A stretch of DNA of 38,571 nt, taken from the NCBI GenBank assembly GCA_001776775.1, contig MFDD01000002.1, positions 270,773 through 309,343 of the forward strand. The letters are read 5' to 3'. The number at the start of each line of letters is the position of its first letter. The first letter of the stretch is position 1. Origin of the DNA: Candidatus Daviesbacteria bacterium RIFCSPHIGHO2_02_FULL_43_12 (GTDB lineage Bacteria > Patescibacteriota > Microgenomatia > Daviesbacterales > UBA10151). This document shows, one piece after another, positions 7,981-17,082 of this stretch. The notes under the pieces are model-generated. The model saw nothing but the letters and a program-made list of their open reading frames with translations, was not told where the DNA came from and made no database searches. Made by a program: the position numbers and the translations under genes.

Positions 7981-9517
7981 AAAATGCTACCGAGCCATCA
8001 GGGTTGCTGAGGACATCGGTACTGTCAACATTATCTAATCTTTGTTGTTGTGACGCAAATACCAGACTACTCATCAAGTTTAAGCCCTCTAGGCCTTTAA
8101 TAAACTCTACGTTCCCAATTGATCTGACGGTGGAAAACCCCCAATCGGAAGGCGGGCTATACTGAATATTCTTTCTAAATGAAGCATAATCCAAATCTCC
8201 GTAAAAAAGATAGAAGATATACGGTTGAGCCATATAATCGCTAATATAAACATGTTTATAGTTAGCAAAGGACTGACCATAGTTTTTAAAAACTTGGGAA
8301 TACCCATACTGCCAATCTGGAGCAAATTTAGAGTAATTATTTTCAAAGTCCAAATAATACAGACTAAATTGAAAAAAACTACCTAGCAGGACTGCTCCTA
8401 TCAAAGGTTTCTGAGAATGGACTAGACTTATTAAGCCCTTCATGCCTAAAAGCGCCAGGACGACAAGGAAGGGAATCATCGTTAATCCTCGCAGTGCATG
8501 CGGAGACTCTTTGGTAATCGCGACCGGAAGAGGGCTGATTAGTAACAGCCCAAGGAAAAGCCAATTTTTCTTAAAAGATCCCCTGGCGATATAGATTAAT
8601 CCAGATAACCCTAAGAAAATTTCCACCCAGAGCAGCTCTCCTCCAAACTGAGTATGGCTGCGGCTATTACTATCGCCACTCAACCCTAAGAATTGAGGAG
8701 AGAAGTTTTTAAAATAATTTCTACTCAAATTATAAATAGTCTCCCTCTTATGGTTTAAGTCTACTGCCCCCACTGCCTGATAGCGATTTAATCCCTCGGG
8801 GCTAAATAACAACCTCAGTACAGGGATCATCATTAGGCTTATTAAAAATAGGCTTAAAAAAATGGCCTTGAGCTTTGTTTTGGTTAGTCCGACTGACCTC
8901 CAAAGGTAGATGTAAAAAAGTGGTAGCGCGACCGGCAAAATGACTCGATACGAATTATAGCTATATAAAGCTAGTCCAAAAAAAAGATGCGCAAGTAAAA
9001 AGTGCCCAAAGTCTACCTTGCTCGTTTGCTCCAAAGACTTTAAGAAGAAAAATAATCCCGCCATGAAAAATGCCAAGCCAGCTGTAACTTCGTATCCTGT
9101 TCGACTAAATAAAAATAGCCAAGGGGTCATAGTCAAGAAAAAAACGCCCAGGGTCGCCAGCTGAGACCCCAAGACTTTTCTGTAAATTAAAAAGCTAAAG
9201 AGTATCGCAATAGCTGTAAACAAGACTGCCGGTAATCTGACAGCTATTTCTTTCTTTCCTAAAACACTCATAAACCCAGCAACGGTATAGATATAAACCG
9301 GTAGCTTAAATTCCCCGAAAGCTCTAAAGTGTAGTGGAAATGACGTACCCCACTCGTCTTTTCCGGTTATAAGAATAGAATAGGCGTTTACTCCAATTGA
9401 GGCTTCGTCCCAATAAAGTGCTGGTGGATTGGTATTTATTTGATAAAGTCTAGTAAAAAGAAACAGTAGTCCAATAGAGCCCCAGACAAACCACTTGTTT
9501 AAGATTTTCAATTTCAC
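7955..9517 (-). CDS. PMT/ArnT-like GT-C glycosyltransferase (WDEA subgroup, copy 2)
   Basis: A 520-residue paralogue of the genes on either side. NPPALYWDEASIGVNAYSI (30-48) gives the acidic pair Asp37-Glu38, followed by GKDEWGTSFPLHFRAFGEFK and LPVYIYT. A second conserved loop reads TKESPHALRGLTMIPF, and the soluble C-terminal tail begins at PDWQYGYSQ with QPYIFYLFYGDLDYASF. The start is GTG at 9517: it forms a GTGA overlap with the stop of the upstream copy and is followed directly by KLKILNKWFVWGSIGL, the expected first membrane anchor. Family knowledge suggests polyprenyl-phosphate-sugar-dependent transfer on the outer face. Which sugar, and whether the acceptor is a protein or a lipid-linked glycan, cannot be seen. 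Confidence 0.85.
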   Translation of the reverse strand: MKLKILNKWFVWGSIGLLFLFTRLYQINTNPPALYWDEASIGVNAYSILITGKDEWGTSFPLHFRAFGEFKLPVYIYTVAGFMSVLGKKEIAVRLPAVLFTAIAILFSFLIYRKVLGSQLATLGVFFLTMTPWLFLFSRTGYEVTAGLAFFMAGLFFFLKSLEQTSKVDFGHFLLAHLFFGLALYSYNSYRVILPVALPLFYIYLWRSVGLTKTKLKAIFLSLFLISLMMIPVLRLLFSPEGLNRYQAVGAVDLNHKRETIYNLSRNYFKNFSPQFLGLSGDSNSRSHTQFGGELLWVEIFLGLSGLIYIARGSFKKNWLFLGLLLISPLPVAITKESPHALRGLTMIPFLVVLALLGMKGLISLVHSQKPLIGAVLLGSFFQFSLYYLDFENNYSKFAPDWQYGYSQVFKNYGQSFANYKHVYISDYMAQPYIFYLFYGDLDYASFRKNIQYSPPSDWGFSTVRSIGNVEFIKGLEGLNLMSSLVFASQQQRLDNVDSTDVLSNPDGSVAFYVYDFTKK

Positions 9518-11199
9518 TTTCTTTCGGTAATTACAAAAGCCGGGTTTCCATTCAGAAAATTGACTGTTTCCAGAACAGGAGCGCTAGTTGGAAAATCCCC
9601 CGGCTTTCCAACAAAAAGAATTTTTTTATCTTTCGGAATATCTAACCCAACTCCTCCACTGGCCAAAATATCGGCATAGGTCGTGCCTGGATCCCCAAGG
9701 TCCGGAAAGTAATACTTAGCAAAGTGCCAGACCCTTACCCAATCATGGGTTTCAAAGCGAATTAAACTTGGATCATGCTGGAACATAGCTGGATCATACT
9801 GACCAAACAGAAGAGTAAATATATGTGGTTCACCGTAGTGACGCGTAAAGACCACCGCGTCATATTCATTTTGATGTCTGTTTATATATCCCACTACTTG
9901 CTTGTATCCATACTGCCAATCCCGGGAATAAGCAACTGGGTAAAGTATATAGTAGTTATGAATATAGAGAGACATACTGATTACTACTACCAGGGCTAGC
10001 ATCACACTTCCGGTAATCAAGGCTTGTTTTCCCATTTTCTGAATCCATTTGAAAATCTCCACAAACCCTAAACCGGAAATTATTTGGTAGGTTGGCAATA
10101 CAATGACAGTTCTTAAAGCATGGGGGATACTGTCGTTTGTAATCGCGACCGGAATATAGGCCAGCAGGATCCAAGAAACAAGTAAAAAGCGATATTTTAG
10201 CTTTTGTCGAAATAGTGCATATAGACCAAAGAGCAAAAACGGAGCTTCAAATAAATAAAGTTCCCCCATTCCCTGAACATGGTGTTGTTTATGCGGTGCT
10301 CCGCTTATAAATAAAAACTGAGGAGTAAAATGAGCTAGATAATGTTCGGTAAAATACAAAGCTACATAGGTAACTCGGTTATGAATCAGTCTGGGCAAAG
10401 GTTGGGGGAAGTGGGAGTTACCTCTATTTTCATTGATTCGTGGGATTAACCCGGCGTCGTCGGTGATACTGACTAATTTATATCTATCTCTGACATCCCC
10501 ACTAAGTATAAAGGGGATCAGTGGGCTAAGGAGGACTACAAAAAGTATCAGTGCGATAATTACCGCCTTCTTTTGTTTCCAAAAGCTACGGAAATAGATC
10601 ATAAATATCGCCAGTAAAAAAACCGGTGTAAAAACTCGGGCACTATTATAGGTAAATACTGAGACTGCAAAAAAGACTGCAGACAAACTAAAGAATTTGG
10701 AGGTTTTAAAACCTTTCAGTAAAAAAAGCACTCCCAAACTTATCCAAAAACAGGCAAATGATGCTTCAAATGAAGCGCGGGTCAGCTGTAGGTGCCAAGG
10801 CGAAATGGCCAGAAGCAGGGCTGCAAACAGACTAGCTTTTTTATTTTGTAGTATCTCCAGACTTAAAAAGAAACAGACTAAAACAGTTAGCGTTCCGTAA
10901 ACTACCGGCGTAATCCGAATCCCAAATTCATTTAATCCAAAGATCCAGATACCGGGAATTGAAGCATAAATTTGAGCCGGAAGTTTGTATTCTCCGTATG
11001 ATTTAAAATGTACTGGGAATGGAATATTCCATTCATCTTTGCCGGTTTTTAAAATCGAGTAGGCATTATATCCGATAGAGGCTTCGTCCCAATTCAGAGA
11101 GGGCGGATTGCCCTCGACCTTATATAAACGCATAAAAAAAGCCAGTAAGATAATTGCTACCAGAAGTATTGTTACGATATGTTTACTCAAAAAGTTCAT
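9514..11199 (-). CDS. PMT/ArnT-like GT-C glycosyltransferase (WDEA subgroup, copy 3)
   Basis: A 561-residue member of the same GT-C subgroup. NPPSLNWDEASIGYNAYSIL (31-50) carries Asp38-Glu39, then GKDEWNIPFPVHFKSYGEYK and LPAQIYA. Loop motif TNDSIPHALRTVIVLPTY and tail motif SRDWQYGYKQVVGYINRH align with copies 1 and 2, and GEPHIFTLLFGQYDPAMF matches their QPYIF block. A GTG at 11208 would add three residues. I chose the ATG at 11199 because it overlaps the stop of the upstream GT2 as ATGA and starts a clean membrane anchor (MNFLSKHIVTILLVAIILLA). Three consecutive copies point to tandem duplication followed by strong divergence. It probably adds a different sugar or acts on a different position from its sisters, which is an inference. 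Confidence 0.86.
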   Translation of the reverse strand: MNFLSKHIVTILLVAIILLAFFMRLYKVEGNPPSLNWDEASIGYNAYSILKTGKDEWNIPFPVHFKSYGEYKLPAQIYASIPGIWIFGLNEFGIRITPVVYGTLTVLVCFFLSLEILQNKKASLFAALLLAISPWHLQLTRASFEASFACFWISLGVLFLLKGFKTSKFFSLSAVFFAVSVFTYNSARVFTPVFLLAIFMIYFRSFWKQKKAVIIALILFVVLLSPLIPFILSGDVRDRYKLVSITDDAGLIPRINENRGNSHFPQPLPRLIHNRVTYVALYFTEHYLAHFTPQFLFISGAPHKQHHVQGMGELYLFEAPFLLFGLYALFRQKLKYRFLLVSWILLAYIPVAITNDSIPHALRTVIVLPTYQIISGLGFVEIFKWIQKMGKQALITGSVMLALVVVISMSLYIHNYYILYPVAYSRDWQYGYKQVVGYINRHQNEYDAVVFTRHYGEPHIFTLLFGQYDPAMFQHDPSLIRFETHDWVRVWHFAKYYFPDLGDPGTTYADILASGGVGLDIPKDKKILFVGKPGDFPTSAPVLETVNFLNGNPAFVITERK

Positions 11200-11978
11200 T
11201 TTACCCACCAGGCAATTTTACGCAATCTTAAAAGTAGTGAGATCAAAGCAAAACTCAAGGCCCCATGATACATGGTAGCAGATTCACGAAGCCACTGAAG
11301 TTTTTGTTCCGAAAAGCTTCCCCCCACTTCATGCTCTATCTTTACCTCAGGTAGGTAATAAACTTTAAGTCCGAGTTTTCTGACCCGTAAACAAAGCTCC
11401 AGGTCCTCATAGTACATAAAAAACTTAGAGCTAAAACCCCCTAGCTTGGCAAAAGTCTCTCTTCTCATCATCATCCCCGCTCCGACTACACTCTCTACTT
11501 CTTGTGGTCTATTGTTTTCCGGAACATAGGCTTCGTAGGATCTTTTGATCCCCAAGTAATACTCCTGAATAGCTCCCCAAAGTGTTGGTAGCCGACGTAC
11601 CGAAGGTTGAATATTTCCATCCTTTTGAATCAAGGCCGGGGCTACAATCCCTACCTCGGGATGATTTTCAATGAATAACAGCAAGTCCGCGAGTGCAGTT
11701 TTTGATACTTTAGTATCAGGATTTAAAAACATCACAAACTCTCCAGTGGATCTTTGAAAGCCCAAATTACTCCCCTTCCCAAAACCAATATTTTCAGAAC
11801 TTAAAATAAGAACTATTTTTTGTCCAAATTTTTTAAGCATATCGACTGTCTCATCCGTTGAGCTACTATCTACTATCACCAGCTCACTGTCCAAGGGAGC
11901 ATTAGTGAGCACTGACTCGATAAACCCTACCAGAGACTGCGCATTATTATAAGTAACTGTGATGATTGAAAGTTTCAT
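11196..11978 (-). CDS. GT2 family glycosyltransferase, WbbL/rhamnosyltransferase-like
   Basis: A 260-residue GT2 enzyme of the WbbL-like branch, which includes dTDP-rhamnosyltransferases. It begins MKLSIITVTYNNAQSLVGFI. VDSSSTDET (37-44 region) is the nucleotide loop, ENIGFGKGSNLGFQ (62-75) the branch signature, and FLNPDT (84-89) replaces DxD as in other rhamnosyltransferase-type GT2s. VVGAGMMMRRETFAKLGGF and FFMYYEDLELCLRVRKLG form the acceptor/general-base block, with ED as the usual pair. The C-terminus is hydrophobic (ALSFALISLLLRLRKIAWW) and probably membrane-associated. It starts 5 bp after the upstream GT4 stop and overlaps the next gene as ATGA. Deoxysugar transfer would fit the Gmd gene at the window end, but Gmd feeds GDP-linked rather than dTDP-linked sugars, so the donor stays open. 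Confidence 0.88.
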   Translation of the reverse strand: MKLSIITVTYNNAQSLVGFIESVLTNAPLDSELVIVDSSSTDETVDMLKKFGQKIVLILSSENIGFGKGSNLGFQRSTGEFVMFLNPDTKVSKTALADLLLFIENHPEVGIVAPALIQKDGNIQPSVRRLPTLWGAIQEYYLGIKRSYEAYVPENNRPQEVESVVGAGMMMRRETFAKLGGFSSKFFMYYEDLELCLRVRKLGLKVYYLPEVKIEHEVGGSFSEQKLQWLRESATMYHGALSFALISLLLRLRKIAWWVK

Positions 11979-11983
11979 TACTT

Positions 11984-13060
11984 TTAGGTTAAAAACACTA
12001 ACTTTTTTATTGACCGGACAAAAGCTTCCTTGCTAAAAAGTTGTGAGTGTTTGATCGCTCCTGATGCTAACTTTTTAAGCATTTTTTCATCCTGGATTAA
12101 TGATAGCGTCTTCTCTACTAGTTCATCTTCTGTGTCCCATAGCAAGCCCGATACTCCGTCCTCCACTATCTCCTTTTGCCCGCCTTTATTCACCACCACT
12201 GGTACACACCCAGACATCATTGATTCAACAGTTGTAATACCAAAATGTTCAAAGTCAGCGGGATTAGACTCACCATATCCAGCTGCATGCCAATAGATAC
12301 TCGACTCACCATAAAGAATAGATCTTTTTTCGAGACTTATATTCGGATAAAAAAAGATCGGGTATCCTAAAGAATCCTTTTTAAGACTTTCAACATAAGA
12401 CATATCTCCTACCCCCGCTCCTCCGGCTAAATGCAGCGACCATCCGGAGATCTTTTGGGTATCGATGAGCTTTTTAAAAGCACTTATCATTACTTCATGT
12501 TTTTTAGATTTAGTAAATCCAAAGAATCTACCGACAGAGACTATCTGTTTTTTCTTTTTTAAAATTTGGGTATGTTCTTTTGTAACTGGAGGATATATAA
12601 CTTGACCGGAAAGCTTCCATCTCTTTTGGATATATTCTCCAGTGAACTTTGAATTAAAAATTGCCCCCCTCCAGGTTTTCAGTTTCGCATCCAGCCATCC
12701 AGCATGCCCTGATGGATCAAAGGGCCTTTGAAAATGAATGATTCCATTTTTGGCTGAATTCCAAAAAACACTTCCATCTGTTAAGAAGAATAAGTAGTCA
12801 TATTTTCTGAGAAAGAAAAACCTAGCCAAAGAAGAGCTACCAGCTCCGAGGGGAGCATTAATAAAATTTACTTTCGATAAGTCTAAGCCATGCAGAGACT
12901 CTATCTTTTTTATGATATGCTCAAGGGGAAGGGTTTTTAAATGAGTATCTAACAATACATCAACAGCGTTTTCCCCAGACAAACATTCGGCGATGGTCAG
13001 CATGTATTTTTCGCCACCACCAGCGGTATCAAGATAAGGAGAGTAAATCGCAATATTCAT
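11984..13060 (-). CDS. GT4 family glycosyltransferase, ALG11-like mannosyltransferase style
   Basis: A 358-residue GT-B enzyme. The N-terminal domain opens MNIAIYSPYLDTAGGGEKYM, whose GGGEKY glycine loop is typical of ALG11/ALG2-type mannosyltransferases. FNSKFTGEYIQKRW and IYPPV (155-159) lead into the C-terminal domain, where IVSVGRFFGFTKSKKHE (173-189) contains the basic donor-phosphate site. The EX7E motif is intact at EHFGITTVESMMSGCVPVV (E271...E279), followed by GGQKEIVEDGVSGLLW. GDP-mannose would be the default donor for this branch, consistent with GDP-mannose metabolism implied by Gmd. The ATG overlaps the upstream GT2 stop as TAATG, so the two are translationally coupled. Function on a cytoplasmic lipid-linked glycan is inferred. 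Confidence 0.88.
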   Translation of the reverse strand: MNIAIYSPYLDTAGGGEKYMLTIAECLSGENAVDVLLDTHLKTLPLEHIIKKIESLHGLDLSKVNFINAPLGAGSSSLARFFFLRKYDYLFFLTDGSVFWNSAKNGIIHFQRPFDPSGHAGWLDAKLKTWRGAIFNSKFTGEYIQKRWKLSGQVIYPPVTKEHTQILKKKKQIVSVGRFFGFTKSKKHEVMISAFKKLIDTQKISGWSLHLAGGAGVGDMSYVESLKKDSLGYPIFFYPNISLEKRSILYGESSIYWHAAGYGESNPADFEHFGITTVESMMSGCVPVVVNKGGQKEIVEDGVSGLLWDTEDELVEKTLSLIQDEKMLKKLASGAIKHSQLFSKEAFVRSIKKLVFLT

Positions 13061-13866
13061 TAGTACTCAAAATCCTGACGAGATAAAGCCTCATCGATTT
13101 GTCGATAGGTGTCATCTAAAGACTGTTTTCTCTGCAGCTGCCAGAGCTTAACAAAACTCAAATACAGACTAAAAACTTGTAGCAAAGCATCAATCGTTCC
13201 CACTGTGCCGTTAAAAAACCCTCGTCGAGCAACTCCCTGTTTCCAAGTTTCAGTGAGCATAATTCGCATAAATCTCCAGCCGGACATCGGTGGATGTTGA
13301 GCCTGTAAGCGCAACCTGGCATCAATATTCGACCACTCTAAACTCTTCAGCACCATCGAGTCGATATCTCGGTGGGTTAAATGTAGCAGGGGATTTTGCA
13401 AAGTACCCAAGCTACCTTCAAAAACCGGCTGTTCATGAACTTCTCCTTGCCAGTTTTTTAAAGACTTGACCTTAAATAAACGAATTACTCTGTCAGGCCA
13501 GAAAGCGCTATATTTAACTTCCTCACCTAAAATAATATTTCGCCTGGAAACTTGCCAAGCCGTATCTTCCGTTGGATTATTAATTAAATTAACTATTTCC
13601 TTTTTAAGCGGTGCCAGCACTCTCTCATCGGCGTCAATACAAAGTAAAAAATCTCCAGCCACTTTACTTAATCCAAAGTTTCGTTTTTCAGAGAAACCAT
13701 TAAAGGCCTGCGTGTACACCTTTGTGGTATATTTAAGCGCAATCTGTTTGGTTTGATCTGTCGACTCATCGTCAATAACAATAATCTCATCAGCCCACTG
13801 GACTGACTCCAGACATTTTGCTAGTAATTTTTCTTCATTTTTGGCAATAACTAATACAGAAATCAT
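13060..13866 (-). CDS. GT2 family glycosyltransferase, WaaE-like
   Basis: A 268-residue GT2 enzyme of the WaaE-like group. Motifs: MISVLVIAKNEEKLLAKCLE (1-20), QWADEIIVIDDESTDQT (23-39), FSEKRNFGLSKVAGDFLLCI with DAD at 78-80, then PDRVIRLFKVKS and WQGEVHEQPVFEG, with the conserved GEVHE acceptor block. The C-terminal third is amphipathic (GTIDALLQVFSLYLSFVKLW), as in relatives that bind the membrane. An open frame runs back to 13911. I start at 13866 because it begins the first beta strand and makes an ATGA overlap with the upstream GT2. It ends at 13060 in a TAATG overlap. The sugar is unknown; relatives transfer glucose or related hexoses. Confidence 0.88.
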   Translation of the reverse strand: MISVLVIAKNEEKLLAKCLESVQWADEIIVIDDESTDQTKQIALKYTTKVYTQAFNGFSEKRNFGLSKVAGDFLLCIDADERVLAPLKKEIVNLINNPTEDTAWQVSRRNIILGEEVKYSAFWPDRVIRLFKVKSLKNWQGEVHEQPVFEGSLGTLQNPLLHLTHRDIDSMVLKSLEWSNIDARLRLQAQHPPMSGWRFMRIMLTETWKQGVARRGFFNGTVGTIDALLQVFSLYLSFVKLWQLQRKQSLDDTYRQIDEALSRQDFEY

Positions 13867-14711
13867 TTTACGAATGTTCCTCCAAATCGACCGAAAACAA
13901 AGTCCAGCCAAGCTCTTCTGCGAATGGGAGAACCCAAGTTTCGCAGAGCTTCCCGAAATAGGGCAAACTGGGTACGGATTGATAAAAACTTTGCCGCATA
14001 AAGAAGCCTATTTCTAGTTATATAGTAATCCTGCAAAGTGGAGCCCAGCCCCGTTGAGCTGGCATTGGCATGATAGAGACTGGCTGTTGGAATATAAAAA
14101 ATCTTGAATCCTTTCATTCTAGCCCGCTTACAAAAATCACTATCTTCATAATACAGGAAAAATCTCTCGTCAAATAGTCCAATCTCGGTAAAAACCTCCC
14201 TTTTCACAAATAAAGCCGCTCCGGTGGCATAATCTATTTCCTGAGGGGTATCATATTGACCTCGGTCTTGCTCGTTGACCCCCCGATGGGAGCCGAGTAC
14301 GTTAGCTTCATCCATCATCCCCCCTGCAAACCAGATTTTCTGGGAATTGGCAAAATATATCTTTGGCCCCACAATCCCTGCCTGATTTTCTTTTAATCCT
14401 GACAGGAGCAAAGTTATGGTATCTGGGTTAATCAAGGTATCCGGATTTAATACCAAGATATAAGCAGCTCCAGCCGCCAACGCTGCTTTAATCCCGATAT
14501 TATTGCCTCCGGTATATCCCAGATTTGCTCCTGATTGGTAAAAGTGTAGAACAGATGACTCCTTAATCTCTTGTTCTAACTCATCTCCTGAATTATTATC
14601 CACCACAAAAATTTCCAGATCCTTATAGTTTGAATCTTGAACAGAGTGCAGACAACTTAACAAACGATCTTTGACCTTATAATTTAAAATCACAACAGCT
14701 ACTTTTTCCAT
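13863..14711 (-). CDS. GT2 family glycosyltransferase, WbbL/rhamnosyltransferase-like
   Basis: A 282-residue GT2 enzyme of the WbbL-like branch. It begins MEKVAVVILNYKVKDRLLSC. VVDNNSGDE (37-44) is the nucleotide loop, GANLGYTGGNNIGIKAAL (61-78) the branch signature, and VLNPDTLIN (87-95) replaces DxD. DYATGAALFVKREVFTEIGL and FFLYYEDSDFCKRARMKGF form the acceptor block with the Glu-Asp general-base pair. The C-terminus (LQDYYITRNRLLYAAKFLS) is typical of enzymes that act on lipid-linked acceptors. It is the second WbbL-like gene of the run (the other at 11196). It starts 7 bp after the YfhO-like gene and overlaps the next as ATGA. A deoxyhexose donor is plausible from the family but not demonstrable here. 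Confidence 0.88.
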   Translation of the reverse strand: MEKVAVVILNYKVKDRLLSCLHSVQDSNYKDLEIFVVDNNSGDELEQEIKESSVLHFYQSGANLGYTGGNNIGIKAALAAGAAYILVLNPDTLINPDTITLLLSGLKENQAGIVGPKIYFANSQKIWFAGGMMDEANVLGSHRGVNEQDRGQYDTPQEIDYATGAALFVKREVFTEIGLFDERFFLYYEDSDFCKRARMKGFKIFYIPTASLYHANASSTGLGSTLQDYYITRNRLLYAAKFLSIRTQFALFREALRNLGSPIRRRAWLDFVFGRFGGTFVK

Positions 14712-14718
14712 CTCTATA

Positions 14719-17082
14719 TTATACCGTTTTCCTGCCTATAAACTTTCGAACAAAGTAGATTAACCAACCAAAGGCAGATAAACTAAAGATTAAAACCCCT
14801 GCTTTCAAGCTCCCTGGATCATAGCGCAAACTGACCAGATGCTCCCCCGGCGGTACCAGAACGGACATCAGCGCAGTATTTGCAATATATAAATTACTGC
14901 TTTTTCCATCCACCTGGGCGACCCAACCCGGATAAAAAGCCTGGGAGATAATCAGATAATTTTCATCTGGAGAGTTTGTCGCAAACTCTAAGCTATTAGG
15001 AGACCTTTTAGTTACCTCCACCTGACCGACAGCCGAGGTTTTCGCTTCGTTACAGTTCACGTAAACTAACTGATGTGGGTTAAAGTCGGCAGATAGCAGG
15101 GCGGAGAAGACCTCCTGGTTATTGTGACTGCAGGTTACTTGAGGAGTAAACCAGGCAAATCCTAAATTTGTCGAGTTCTCATATACCCGTGTGGTTAAAA
15201 AGTTTCTAACCTCTTTGAATTTCAACATATTAGTGAAAAAGGTTCGGGGAACTCCCGTTGGGTCGGGTGCAGAGATAGGACTGCGATTTATTAATACTCG
15301 ATACTTTATATCCAGAGTGTCATAAAGAGGTAGTCCGGGATTTTCAAAATCGACAAAGCGATTTTGAGGTTCACTTCGTCCCCCGACTAATCCAAGATAC
15401 TGATTAGCCGAAAGCAGACTGAGGGCGTTTTGTCCGGCAGCGGAGGATAGACCGTAAGGTACCCAGGAATTAGAAGGAATTAACTCTCCCTTTTCCCGGT
15501 CAAAGCGGTGACCATCTAAATTATTTTTCAAAAAGCTCAGCTCTTCACTGGGTGGATACATCAGTTCCGGTTTTATAAACGAGAGGTATTTATCAGTTGA
15601 ATATAAAACATTGACCAGAACAATTAATAAAGAAATACAGACGACTATTTTTCTATTTTTGATTGTTATAAAAAGAGCTGAGGTAACCAAAGCGATCATT
15701 AGTGGCAGTAGACTATTCCGTAGCGCTACTCTCAAGTGTCCATCGCTTGGACTGATAATCTGTTTTAGAGAAAAATTATTATCGCCAATCACAATACATA
15801 AAACTAACCCCACTACCACCCCTATAAATATCGCCGGAGTGATTAATTTAAATTTTAAAGTTAGAGAGGTCTTATCAGTCAGGAATTTTTCTACTCCATA
15901 TGCAGACATGACACAAAGAGCAAAATCGAAGAAAACTAAAATTCGGGCAGCCACTGCCGCCTTAAGTCCGAGTATATTTAAATTTACTAAAAAAGATGAT
16001 AGCGGCGACCTGACGGCAACGACTAAAGATATTAAACTGATAATTCCAAAGATTAAAGAAGCTTGCTTGTACTTCTTACTTGTTAGTACTAGTGACGCAA
16101 AAAATATTGTCACTACTGGAAGATAAAAAGCAAAGTTATCAAAACTACCTATCCCCCAATAATTCCCCGCTGCAGGATTGCCAAAAAAATCAGGGACAAA
16201 AAACCCCAATAAATGCTGCAGGGGCAGAAACTGAATTCCCCCACTCATGGCCACATTATCAATACCCCGAATAGACAAGGCTGCTAATTCTGCACTGGGC
16301 AGTAGTTGAATAGACGAAAAAGCCAGCCCACTAACAAGAGCCATCGCGAAATGATATATGTAGATCTTTTCTCTTGTGGAATAAAAAAACCGATATAAAA
16401 AATATATCAGGGCAAAACCAAAAGTATAAATACTGATTTGTGGGTATCCTGAAAAAATCTGCAAAGCCAAACAGATACTAAGTAAAAAAGTAAAGCTTGC
16501 GCGTCTTGTCTCGAATATTTTATCTATATATAAAAATGTCAGGGGGATAAAGATCAAGGTGAAGCCTAGCGTGTTATATTGCATCCAGACTATCGAAAAC
16601 CCACTAAAAGCAAACGATAAACCCCCGACACTTGATGAAAGTTTGCCTAACTTAAGATTTCGTAAGTAAACATACATGGCCAGGGCCATCAGGAATGGTT
16701 GCAATAAAACTTCTATGCTCCAGGCCCAGGCATTCGGGAGAATTAAGAATAATGCGTTAAGGGGGTTGAGTAAAGCGCTTTGAAAATTAGCCAGCAGCGG
16801 ACCTCCGAGCATAATGGTTGAATCCCACAGCGGAAGCACTCCAAGCTTTAAACTTTCCATTCCCAGAATGCGCCACGGATAAAGCATCGAGAATATATCC
16901 GAAGCCATCGGATTTTTAATAGGTATGCCTGCCCCATATCCTCCTTTATGGTCTAGCCATGGAAAGTAAGCTCCGACTAAAATATCAGCTGGGATAGGTA
17001 GCAATCCCTCAAATATAAATTTTCGAAAAACCAAAACTACGCAAAGAAATAAAAAAATAAGGGGAAGGAGTCGTCTAATCAT
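14719..17082 (-). CDS. YfhO-family membrane protein (GT-C-like)
   Basis: A 787-residue multi-pass protein of the YfhO family; Bacillus YfhO and relatives are linked to glycosylation of lipoteichoic acid or surface polymers. After the first helix (4-20) comes LLPIPADILVGAYFPW (27-42), NPMASDIFSMLYPWR (57-71) and LPLWDSTIMLGGPLLANFQS (83-102), the family hallmark. A dozen or so helices follow. The large C-terminal external region contains SAAGQNALSLLSANQYLGL and ends with FYPGWVAQVDGKSS (716-729), a beta domain shared with the PTPS-related proteins, then a last helix. It abuts the upstream GT2 with no intergenic base (TAA then ATG). Outer-face transfer from a lipid-phosphate donor is the working hypothesis. 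Confidence 0.85.
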   Translation of the reverse strand: MIRRLLPLIFLFLCVVLVFRKFIFEGLLPIPADILVGAYFPWLDHKGGYGAGIPIKNPMASDIFSMLYPWRILGMESLKLGVLPLWDSTIMLGGPLLANFQSALLNPLNALFLILPNAWAWSIEVLLQPFLMALAMYVYLRNLKLGKLSSSVGGLSFAFSGFSIVWMQYNTLGFTLIFIPLTFLYIDKIFETRRASFTFLLSICLALQIFSGYPQISIYTFGFALIYFLYRFFYSTREKIYIYHFAMALVSGLAFSSIQLLPSAELAALSIRGIDNVAMSGGIQFLPLQHLLGFFVPDFFGNPAAGNYWGIGSFDNFAFYLPVVTIFFASLVLTSKKYKQASLIFGIISLISLVVAVRSPLSSFLVNLNILGLKAAVAARILVFFDFALCVMSAYGVEKFLTDKTSLTLKFKLITPAIFIGVVVGLVLCIVIGDNNFSLKQIISPSDGHLRVALRNSLLPLMIALVTSALFITIKNRKIVVCISLLIVLVNVLYSTDKYLSFIKPELMYPPSEELSFLKNNLDGHRFDREKGELIPSNSWVPYGLSSAAGQNALSLLSANQYLGLVGGRSEPQNRFVDFENPGLPLYDTLDIKYRVLINRSPISAPDPTGVPRTFFTNMLKFKEVRNFLTTRVYENSTNLGFAWFTPQVTCSHNNQEVFSALLSADFNPHQLVYVNCNEAKTSAVGQVEVTKRSPNSLEFATNSPDENYLIISQAFYPGWVAQVDGKSSNLYIANTALMSVLVPPGEHLVSLRYDPGSLKAGVLIFSLSAFGWLIYFVRKFIGRKTV

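Noticed and set aside
6346-11199. Nucleotide-level tandem repeat or recent duplication of the three PMT-like genes
   Set aside because: Protein motifs are shared, but the DNA over the same motifs is clearly diverged, so this is old paralogy and not a recent repeat or assembly duplication.
13867-13911. N-terminal extension of the WaaE-like GT2
   Set aside because: The conserved GT2 start (MISVLVIAKNEE) begins at 13866 with an ATGA overlap; the extension has no family counterpart.
15611-16126. A 171-codon open frame on the plus strand
   Set aside because: Antisense to the YfhO-like gene, rich in Ile/Lys/Thr as expected for a reversed membrane-protein gene, with no recognisable domain.
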